Assembly: GCA_947496535.1 (NCBI GenBank) | Contig: CANMDE010000003.1 | Span: 310,001-374,000 of the forward strand | Length of the DNA stretch: 64,000 bases | Reading direction: 5' to 3' | Source: an uncultured Paracoccaceae bacterium | GTDB lineage: Bacteria > Pseudomonadota > Alphaproteobacteria > Rhodobacterales > Rhodobacteraceae | Part shown: piece after piece, positions 46,834-53,476 of the stretch | Layout: each line of letters begins with the position of its first letter | Position numbering within the stretch: the stretch's first letter is position 1 | Notes under the pieces: model-generated | Seen by the model: only the letters and a program-made list of their open reading frames with translations | What the model was told of the DNA's origin: nothing | Database searches by the model: none | Position numbers and translations under genes: made by a program

Positions 46834-47694
46834 ATGACCAATGCCGAAAAAAACGCCGAGTGGGAGCGCATTCCAACAGACGTAGAGCTTGCAGAAATGC
46901 TAAAAAATGCCAGGCGCCCGGGTATTTTGTTGCTGAAATCGACGCATCCAGATGATGAAGGTTTACCTGGTTGCTGGTTGGGTGGAGAGCCGAATTTACC
47001 GCCGGAAATCGACTGGCCGATGGTCGAGACAGAAGACCCTGAATATCCCGAAGGGCCACATGGCGTTCCCATGCACTTTATTGGCCAATTGGACCTCGCG
47101 CTGTTGCCGCGCAGAGAAGGCATGCCAGCCCTCCCTCAGCGGGGTACATTGTTCTTTTTCTACGATCCGGTTCATGGCCCGGTCTATGATCCATTTAACG
47201 GTTTCGAACGGGTCATTTATGTGGAGGGAGATGTCTCTGATTTTCAGCCGCGTGCCATGCCGGACATGCCACCGATTGATCACGATTGGAGTGTTTCGGG
47301 CGCATATGTTCGCAACCCTAGCCGGGGTTATAAAAAATGGTCGTTCAGCTTTTCGGATTTTGATGGATACGCCGCGGATGTATATCGAAATCGCGTATTT
47401 GAGGAGCGTGTGGCAGAGAAAAGTATACAGCTTTCAAGCCGCGTAAAAGAAACACTGGCAGGTCGGGCAACGCAAGACGCCGAGAACGCTTGTAGTGTTT
47501 TTGCCCACCATCACTTTTTAGGATCGAATTCTAGGTCCGAACCGGTTGGTGATTATGTCAGACTTCTTGCTGTCAAACATGACCGTGACATCGGCTTCGA
47601 TTTTGCTGGAAACTGGGTCGTTTTTTGGATCTCTACAGATGATCTAAAGGCGATGAACTTTGGAAACGCGTTTTCGTTCGAAGAGTATCAGTAA
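46834..47694 (+). CDS. Single-domain DUF1963 (YwqG-like) protein
   Basis: 286 residues, one DUF1963 domain (about 25-270): GCWLGGEPNLPPEIDWPMVE, then PMHFIGQLDLALLPR and QRGTLFFFYDP. The C-terminus, GFDFAGNWVVFWISTDDLKA, fits the family's end (family: D-GFGD-GLLYFFI---DL). It lies divergent to the tandem-domain paralogue; the two are only distantly similar. No signal peptide. Unknown function; presence of two unlike paralogues side by side suggests interaction or duplication in the island. Confidence 0.82.
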   Translation: MTNAEKNAEWERIPTDVELAEMLKNARRPGILLLKSTHPDDEGLPGCWLGGEPNLPPEIDWPMVETEDPEYPEGPHGVPMHFIGQLDLALLPRREGMPALPQRGTLFFFYDPVHGPVYDPFNGFERVIYVEGDVSDFQPRAMPDMPPIDHDWSVSGAYVRNPSRGYKKWSFSFSDFDGYAADVYRNRVFEERVAEKSIQLSSRVKETLAGRATQDAENACSVFAHHHFLGSNSRSEPVGDYVRLLAVKHDRDIGFDFAGNWVVFWISTDDLKAMNFGNAFSFEEYQ

Positions 47695-47931
47695 CGAAAG
47701 CGGTCGTTCGAAAACTAAACAGCAACGGTCGCTAAGTCCCGCAGACCGGTCGTCTGAAAAGCACCCGGCACTGCCGCGCTGCCGCAAGTCCGGATTGAGC
47801 CCACTTTGACCGATGCTGCGGCGTGAACGAATGTCAGCAAAGGCGGAAATTAGAAATCGGGATGAGGAGCTTTCTGCCAGTCGAAGACCGCCATTACAAA
47901 CGCTTCTCCGTTCCGACGTCAAACGAAAATG
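47695..47931. repeat. Dispersed intergenic repeat, copy C
   Basis: A 237-base spacer between two convergent genes with AAGTCCCGCAGACCGGTCGT, CTGCCGCGCTGCCGCAAGTC and GAGCCCACTTTGACCGATGC-TGC, then AAAGGCGG. The last block matches copy A. No gene is seen. Confidence 0.6.
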
Positions 47932-48477
47932 CTACCGTACTTTGGCGTAGATCAGACCGTCGCGCGGTTCGGGCGAGATATTTGGGTAGACGGCATGCCG
48001 CCGCCGCACGCCCTCATGAACCATGCCAGCCTTCATCATGACCCTTGCGGAGGCCGGGTTCTCGGTGTCGCACAGCGCGTAAACCCGCCAAATCGCCGGA
48101 TGCGCAAGGGCGTTGTCCGCGAGTTCGGAAAGCGCCTCGGTCATGATGCCCTGACCCCATTTGTCTCGCCGCAGCACATAGGCGTATTCGACCGCATGAT
48201 GCTGTACCCGCACCTCAACCATCCCGAGGATTGAACCGTCTTCGCGATCCTCAATCACATAGGCAAAGTCAGTACCCAAAGCTCGCGCACGGTCGCACCG
48301 CGCTAGGAACTCCAGCGTATCTTGCAGTGATGTGTGTGGGTGCCAACTCAGGTAACGGGTCACTTTGGAATCCGTTGCATAGGTCTTGAAAATTGCCTCA
48401 GCGTCCGACGTCGCAGTCGGCCGAAGCCTCAGGCGCAACGTCAAAAACTGGTTCGGTGGGATATAGCTCAACGTCAT
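47932..48477 (-). CDS. GNAT-family N-acetyltransferase (RimJ/RimL type)
   Basis: 181 residues. FLTLRLRLRPTATSDAEAIF begins the GNAT fold, ILGMVEVRVQHHAVEYAYVL is strands 2-4, and DKWGQGIMTEALSELADNAL is the acetyl-CoA loop (motif A, R-x2-G-x-G/A-like WGQG). ENPASARVMMKAGMVHEGVR is the usual C-terminal NxxSxxxxxKxGF-type helix. It would acetylate a protein N-terminus or a small amine or antibiotic. The start at 48477 precedes the conserved N-terminus; longer in-frame starts run into the repeat. Confidence 0.83.
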   Translation of the reverse strand: MTLSYIPPNQFLTLRLRLRPTATSDAEAIFKTYATDSKVTRYLSWHPHTSLQDTLEFLARCDRARALGTDFAYVIEDREDGSILGMVEVRVQHHAVEYAYVLRRDKWGQGIMTEALSELADNALAHPAIWRVYALCDTENPASARVMMKAGMVHEGVRRRHAVYPNISPEPRDGLIYAKVR

Positions 48478-48489
48478 AGCAGGTAAGAT

Positions 48490-48800
48490 ATCAGGCCATG
48501 CACCCCTCACAAGGGCAGATCGTGCTTGAACCGGACCTTGGCGCAATCGCAGCGAAAGTCGGCAAAGTCCCACACACTGTGAATTTGCGGGTGCCAGGAT
48601 TGCAGCACTGCAGCGAATGTCTCTTTCGACGGGCCGCGTTGCGGCATGGCCGACGGTGGGTGAAGGTCCGGTAAGGGCCGTCCTTTCGGCTTGGCAGCAG
48701 ACCAGCCAAGCAGGCAACGACCTCCTCTTGCTTGCCTTCGATGTGAACGGCACCAAGGTTCGCGTCAACGCCCTGCAAGGCGAAGGCACCGAGGACGGCT
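48490..48800. repeat. Dispersed intergenic repeat, copy D
   Basis: Contains AAAGTCCCACACACTGTGAA-TTTGCG, CTGCAGCGAATGTCTCTTTC followed by GACGGGCCGCGTTGCGGCAT, and GGTAAGGGCCGTCCTTTCGG. The same blocks in the same order occur in copy E at 49,300. No protein family is recognisable in any frame. Confidence 0.65.
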
Positions 48801-48806
48801 AGTAAC

Positions 48807-48886
48807 GCCTGCTCCTGTTGGCTGGCTAAAAGCCAAGGCCAGGGGCGGCGTGAGCCGCCCCTGGCATTCAACAAAGAGCAACAGGC
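48807..48886 (+). repeat. Compact structured element with a 12-base perfect stem
   Basis: GCCAGGGGCGGC (48838-48849), a GTGA loop and GCCGCCCCTGGC (48854-48865) make a perfect 12-base stem with a GNRA-type loop. Before it is a small TTGGCT/AGCCAA hairpin, and around both GCCTG-CTC-c-TGTTG (48807-48820) can pair with CAACA-aa-GAG-caa-CAGGC (48869-48886). The whole folds as a three-way junction. It could be a terminator, a small structured RNA or a miniature repeat; there is no T-run. Confidence 0.5.
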
Positions 48887-49041
48887 TTAATAATCGGACT
48901 TTACCCACAACAAGCGTTACAGCGTCGCTCTCAGACAACGGGCCTTGCCTTTGTAGAGTGACTCCGTTTTGTGCAGGTGGAGAAGGAACGGCCATTTTCT
49001 GTGCTTGCAGATCGCGCATAGCTGCAATGCAGCATTATCAT

Positions 49042-49070
49042 TTGTTGCAGCGCAGCATCTCGCGTATGCT
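49042..49070 (+). promoter_or_regulatory. Sigma70-type promoter of the hairpin array
   Basis: TTGTTG (49042-49047), exactly 17 bases, then TATGCT (49065-49070). Transcription would start near 49077, just before the first CCUCCUCCC hairpin. An RpoH-type promoter, as used by the Rhodobacter CcsR RNAs, was not seen. Confidence 0.55.
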
Positions 49071-49076
49071 GTTGAT

Positions 49077-49262
49077 AGAAGTTGATGGTAGTTCTTTCTC
49101 CTCCCAGAGAACCTGACATTGAAGCAATGGACTTTCATCCTCCTCCCGAGAGGCCATTGCGTCAAGAATTGGTTGCTGCACCTCCTCCCGCGGTAATCTT
49201 TTCACAAAAGAGCGGTGTCCTCCCTCCCGAGGCACCGCTCTCTTACCGTTTATTGTCACTAT
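49077..49262 (+). ncRNA. Array of four cuckoo-type (CcsR-like) sRNA hairpins
   Basis: Four successive stem-loops each expose a CCUCCUCCC-type loop, an anti-Shine-Dalgarno sequence. Hairpin 1: GTTCT/AGAAC (49091-49112), loop CTCCTCCC. Hairpin 2: GCAATGG/CCATTGC (49124-49160), loop CCTCCTCCC. Hairpin 3: GGTTGCTGC/GCGGTAATC with three G-U pairs (49171-49198), loop CCTCCTCCC. Hairpin 4: AGAGCGGTG/CACCGCTCT (49209-49241), loop CCTCCCTCCC, which also looks like the terminator. In Rhodobacter sphaeroides four such RNAs, CcsR1-4, are cut from the 3' part of a DUF1127 mRNA and tune C1 and glutathione metabolism under stress. Here no DUF1127 frame precedes them. Confidence 0.82.
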
Positions 49263-49299
49263 TTCGGGACTCTAGCCTTTAGCACCAAGAGTATAGTTG

Positions 49300-49560
49300 C
49301 CCGCCTGAAAGTCCCGCAGACTGTGAGTTCGCTTGTGCTTAGGTTTTGCAACCGCAGCGAATGGCTGGTTCGACGGGCCGCACCGCAGCATTCCGAACCA
49401 ACGGCCAAGGTCAGGAAGCTGCAGCAGCGACGCTAGGCACGATGAATGACTCGTAAGGGCCGTCCCTGATGACTGGTACTTCGGGGCTGATCCGGACGCT
49501 ACGAGATGAATAAATGTCTGCTGCAACGAACAGTGTTAAGCACTCCGCATCGGCGAGTGA
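49300..49560. repeat. Dispersed intergenic repeat, copy E (longest)
   Basis: GAAAGTCCCGCAGACTGTGA-GTTCGC, CCGCAGCGAATGGCTGGTTC followed by GACGGGCCGCACCGCAGCAT, CGTAAGGGCCGTCCCTGATG, and TGAATAAATGTCTGCTGCAA. It shares its order of blocks with copies A, D and F and fills the spacer between the hairpin array and the SDR gene. No gene is seen. Confidence 0.65.
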
Positions 49561-49564
49561 GATG

Positions 49565-50512
49565 TCAGAAGTTCCAGCTGAATCCCGTCGCCTCTTCCGA
49601 CACTTCCCATAGCTTTTCCATGACTGTCTTGTCATAGGCATGAGGATTGAGCGTGCCCTTGCCAACAGGTCCGCCTGTTTGCATCAAACCCGTGGGGCCA
49701 TAAAGCGCGCGCTGTTCCAGCCCGTCCTCAGTCGCGCACATGATTTCTGGGTAAGCCCCTTTCTCGGCCGTTTGGACCATCGGCGTCTTGCTCATCAGCC
49801 ACCACGTCATCCGCGTCATGAGACCTCCACTGGTGCTTATCAGTGATGTCGCGGACGCACCCGGGTGGCAGACGTAGACTTTTACATCCTTGCTGGTTCC
49901 CTTGAGGCGATCCTGCAACTCGTATGCAAACATCATCTGGGCCAGCTTGCTCTGGCTGTAAACAGGATTGGCGCTGTAGTTCTTGTCCCAATTCATGTCA
50001 TCGAATTGGATGGTTTTGATCCCCATGTTGTAGCCAAGGCTAGCGACAACGACGATACGGCCTTTGCTGGCTTCAATCCTGTCAAACAACATCCCGCACA
50101 GCACAAAATGTCCGTAGTGGTTTGTTCCAAGCTGGCTTTCAAACCCATCAACTGTGAACTTCTGGGTTGGCACTTGTGCGATAGCTGCGTTGCAGATCAG
50201 CGCGTCAATTTGTGGAACAGTCTTCATCACCTCTTCTGCGGCGGTGCGTACACTTGCCAAATCAGACAGGTCCATTCGTACAAAGCTGACATCGGCCTCT
50301 ACGCCGAATTCGTCTTTCAGGTCCTTTACCGCGGCGGTTGATTTCTCTGCGCTGCGGTTCAGCATCACAACCTTTGCGCCTTTTGACAGAAAGGTGCGCG
50401 AGGCTTGGAAACCAGCACCCGCGTTGGCACCTGTGATCACATAGGTCTTGCCTGCGAGTGATCCGAGGCGTTCGGGACTCCAGCCTTTCGATCCAAATGT
50501 CGTATCTGCCAT
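49565..50512 (-). CDS. Short-chain dehydrogenase/reductase (protochlorophyllide-reductase/retinol-dehydrogenase-like)
   Basis: 315 residues, classical SDR. TGANAGAGF at 28-36 binds the nucleotide (with an Ala in the usual SGIG position), ICNAAIA is the NNAG-like strand, S158 (VVVASLGY), Y185 and K189 (YSQSK) form the catalytic set. The longer C-terminus fits the RDH/WWOX/POR-like branch. Substrate unknown. The start has GGAGCTA upstream. Divergent to an AraC-family gene 169 bases away, which probably controls it. Confidence 0.87.
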   Translation of the reverse strand: MADTTFGSKGWSPERLGSLAGKTYVITGANAGAGFQASRTFLSKGAKVVMLNRSAEKSTAAVKDLKDEFGVEADVSFVRMDLSDLASVRTAAEEVMKTVPQIDALICNAAIAQVPTQKFTVDGFESQLGTNHYGHFVLCGMLFDRIEASKGRIVVVASLGYNMGIKTIQFDDMNWDKNYSANPVYSQSKLAQMMFAYELQDRLKGTSKDVKVYVCHPGASATSLISTSGGLMTRMTWWLMSKTPMVQTAEKGAYPEIMCATEDGLEQRALYGPTGLMQTGGPVGKGTLNPHAYDKTVMEKLWEVSEEATGFSWNF

Positions 50513-50681
50513 TGTGTAGCTCCTTATGATGTCGGCATATCCGCCGGGTGGTGCCTGTTCACGTCTCGAAGGTGTAGATAACTCTCGCCAGTTCCTTGAA
50601 ATAGGCGAGATCGTCGCGAATACTTGCCTGATTGTATCAGTTGGGTTGCCAGTGCAGGTTTTGCGACACTAAATTGGCAGC

Positions 50682-51575
50682 ATGAGCAAACAACGTATCA
50701 AACAGCTAATTGAAGACCGCACGGACCAAGACGGTTTGACAAAAACCGGCATTCCGGGCGTGCGCCTCTTTCGCGCAACACAAGCGATCCCTTGTGTTCC
50801 CGCGGTGTATGAACCCAGCGTCGTTGCCATTGTGAATGGTTCCAAGGAGGCCGTACTGGATGGCCACAGATACATCTACGACGATAGCAAGTATTTGTGC
50901 TGCCCGATGTCGATGCCGGTGAAAGCCGGGACCCCCAATGCATCGATTGATGATCCTCTTTATGGTGTTTTCATTTCCCTGAACCAACGGGTCATGACGG
51001 AACTGACTTTAGAGATGGAAAATGTCGATGGCGCGTTTCCTACGCTCAAAGGCGACTTGCGTGCGCAAGGGATCAGGCTGGCAGAGTGGGACGAGGGTTT
51101 CACTGATGCGCTGCAGCGACTGTTGCAACTTGGTGCAAATCCAACAGACGCGGCGGTTCTTGGCGATGCCCGGCTGCGTGAAATCTACTATGCGATCCTG
51201 CAAGGCGAGGCAGGAATGTTCGCACGCCAGGCCTTTGCTGCTGGTAACGCCATTGCACGGTCCATTGCGCATGTGTCGTCACATTTGGATGCGCCAATCT
51301 CTATTGATGATATGGCGGCTCGCGCAGGCATGAGCCGCGCCGTGTTTCATCGCAAGTTCAAACAGGTCACAACAATGGCCCCGATCCAGTTCGTGAAATC
51401 AATGCGCCTCAACAATGCTGCCATGAAGATCGCAGGAGGCATGACAGTGAATGAGGCGGCTATCGATGTAGGCTACGTCAGCGCTTCGCAGTTCAGTCGA
51501 GAATTCAAACGCATGTATGGGAAGTCACCACGACAGTGGAGCGACGGCCATCATGTTTCGATTGGTAGTGCTTGA
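50682..51575 (+). CDS. AraC-family transcriptional regulator
   Basis: 297 residues. The N-terminal 160 residues are the AraC_N type (CVPAVYEPSVVAIVNGSKEA, then a cupin-like strand pattern). The C-terminal double helix-turn-helix is ISIDDMAARAGMSRAVFHRK and VNEAAIDVGYVSASQFSREF, ending KRMYGKSPRQW. These regulators often control a divergent oxidoreductase and sense a small molecule; the SDR gene at 49565 is the evident target. The 169-base spacer holds both promoters, not clearly resolved. Confidence 0.9.
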   Translation: MSKQRIKQLIEDRTDQDGLTKTGIPGVRLFRATQAIPCVPAVYEPSVVAIVNGSKEAVLDGHRYIYDDSKYLCCPMSMPVKAGTPNASIDDPLYGVFISLNQRVMTELTLEMENVDGAFPTLKGDLRAQGIRLAEWDEGFTDALQRLLQLGANPTDAAVLGDARLREIYYAILQGEAGMFARQAFAAGNAIARSIAHVSSHLDAPISIDDMAARAGMSRAVFHRKFKQVTTMAPIQFVKSMRLNNAAMKIAGGMTVNEAAIDVGYVSASQFSREFKRMYGKSPRQWSDGHHVSIGSA

Positions 51576-51936
51576 ACGGTGGTTATGTCTGCGTATTCTG
51601 TGAGTTCGCATCGGCGTTGAACGTCTGCTATGCAGGCTGCAAACGCAGCGCCAAGATGACGGGTCGACCTCAGAAAAGGGCCGTGTGCGCCCCTGGCTGT
51701 CAGGCTATCACTGCTCATGTCCATTTCAACAGCGTTAGGGAACAAATTTCTTGATCAAGAAATATTCCCGAGCCATAAGCCGCATATGAACTTGATACAC
51801 CAATCTGAGATTATCGCAGCGGCTGAGCTGTAAACCAAGCTGATCGGCTTGGCCGATCCATGTGTGCATCAAACAACATCATCAGATCTGCCCTTCCGAT
51901 CCGCCCATAGAATATGGAATCTAAAGGCGTGAACTG
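51576..51936. repeat. Spacer with dispersed repeat, copy F
   Basis: No gene in this 361-base spacer. 51,583-51,720 contains TTCTGTGAGTTCGCATCGGC, GTCTGCTATGCAGGCTGCAA, ACGGGTCGACCTCAGAAAAG and AAAGGGCCGTGTGCG, a shorter and more worn copy of the repeat in D and E. The last 100 bases precede the AAA ATPase gene and should hold its promoter. Confidence 0.55.
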
Positions 51937-53157
51937 ATGACTTATTTTCTTGAAGACTTCACTGATTTTCTGCCACCACGACCAAATCTCGACGATAAGA
52001 AAGCTGAGATGCTCCAGAAGGCGGAAGCTGTCGGTATGGCTGGTTTCTTGCGTGTGAGGTCCATCTTTGAAAAGACTGTGGCAGCACGAGTTGATCTTGA
52101 GATCAGCGACCTGATGACTGCACGCGTTGCTGAGATCGCCGAGCAACGCGGGCTTATTGATAAAGATCTTGTTGGGCTCTTGGGCTTTGAGCACACAGAT
52201 CCAGACGAAGATTTCATCGCAGCAATCACAGATGCCGTGCAGGTGAGCTTCATCTACGAAATCGCTGAAGAAGAATTCAAAGACGAAGAACGTCGATATC
52301 AGAGCAGCAAGGCCAAAGGGTCCAAGCGGCAAGACGTACAAGACTTGGTTAAGGAGCTTGCGACATCGCCACCTGCTTTGGCGGGGCCCACAAGTCTACA
52401 TGCTCTCGATGAGATGATCGCGGAGCTACATGCAGGTGCTCCATGGATGTCAGATGTGTCCAATTGGGCCTACAAGGCGCTCCGTGCGCAATATGCTGCA
52501 GGAAGGACGTGGATTGATCTGCCACCGGTCATCTTGATTGGTCCACCTGGATCCGGGAAAACGACATATGCCCGCAAGCTTGCAAAGCTGGCAGAGGTGC
52601 CCGTCAGAAAGCTTGATGCGGCTGCATCGAATGCAAGTTTTACTGTGGTAGGTTCAGATGCAACTTGGGGAAATGCGCAGGCGGGAGTGCCGCTTCAAGA
52701 GATCGCGAAGACTAGCATCGCAAATCCAATCATGATCGTTGATGAAATCGATAAAGCGGGCATCATGAAATCCAGTGCTGGAATGCGCGTATCGCTGCCA
52801 GAAGCGCTGCTTGGACTACTGGAACCCACATCGGCATTTGACTGGGAATGTCCGTACACACGCCGGAGCTACAATATGAGCCAGATCAGCTGGATCATGA
52901 CCGCGAATGAAATCGAAGGGATCTCTGCGCCGCTTCTCGATCGCTGCCGCGTATTTAACATTGGATACCCCGTCTTGACGGATCTAAGTCAGCTGATCCG
53001 CAAACAGTCGGCTGGTCGCATCTTTGATGAAGTCGTGGACTGTTTGATCGAGAGAGTGACCGTGGCCGTGGCCAAAGGGCATCAGCCGTCTTTGAGACGC
53101 ATTCAACAGCTCATCGATGAAGCTGCGGCGGTGTCTATTAACCCGGTCATGCACTGA
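51937..53157 (+). CDS. Orphan Lon-like AAA ATPase
   Basis: 406 residues. An N-terminal helical part (1-170) is followed by an AAA domain: Walker A IGPPGSGKTT (201-210), Walker B IMIVDEIDKAG (265-275), sensor 1 ISWIMTANEIEGISAPLLDR with the Arg finger, and a small lid. The VLFIDEIDK / ALLGLLEP / AN-LDRC order recalls the Lon ATPase module, but no protease domain follows. No coupled partner gene: 319 bases separate it from hsdR. It could remodel proteins in a conflict system; the target is unknown. RBS AAGGCG before the ATG. Confidence 0.78.
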   Translation: MTYFLEDFTDFLPPRPNLDDKKAEMLQKAEAVGMAGFLRVRSIFEKTVAARVDLEISDLMTARVAEIAEQRGLIDKDLVGLLGFEHTDPDEDFIAAITDAVQVSFIYEIAEEEFKDEERRYQSSKAKGSKRQDVQDLVKELATSPPALAGPTSLHALDEMIAELHAGAPWMSDVSNWAYKALRAQYAAGRTWIDLPPVILIGPPGSGKTTYARKLAKLAEVPVRKLDAAASNASFTVVGSDATWGNAQAGVPLQEIAKTSIANPIMIVDEIDKAGIMKSSAGMRVSLPEALLGLLEPTSAFDWECPYTRRSYNMSQISWIMTANEIEGISAPLLDRCRVFNIGYPVLTDLSQLIRKQSAGRIFDEVVDCLIERVTVAVAKGHQPSLRRIQQLIDEAAAVSINPVMH

Positions 53158-53476
53158 ACATCTCAAACAACCGGGGGTCGTTTTGAGGGCCCTCGGCATC
53201 GATCAAAAACCAATACAGTCATACACTTTTTCGGGAAAGGTCGCGAGTTATAGACAGAAATAAATTTTTGTCTATAACTCGTGTAATGATATGAAAAATA
53301 TCAATAATAATCATATCGAGCACAGTTCTGAAGAACTTATCAGACGGAATGCGGACACCGCGCCACCTACTTCGCTAATCGCCTCTGTTAGGCGTTGCTG
53401 TACGTCTGGGTTCCCGTCTAACATGAAAAAATGAAAGATCGTTTTCGATATGCTGCATTTGTAGTGTTTTACGCTA
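53158..53476 (+). promoter_or_regulatory. hsd promoter region with a 13-base perfect inverted repeat
   Basis: This 319-base AT-rich spacer precedes hsdR. CGAGTTATAGACA (53244-53256) is repeated perfectly inverted as TGTCTATAACTCG (53269-53281) around 12 bases, and pairing can extend into the spacer. A smaller TGATAT-GAAAA-ATATCA dyad follows at about 53,287. They may be the operator of a controller protein, or a strong hairpin. No open frame is supported. Confidence 0.55.

Noticed and set aside
48617..49116. Short plus-strand frames before the cuckoo array, checked as a possible DUF1127 gene
   Set aside because: None has the Arg-rich DUF1127 pattern; they translate the dispersed repeat and the structured element.
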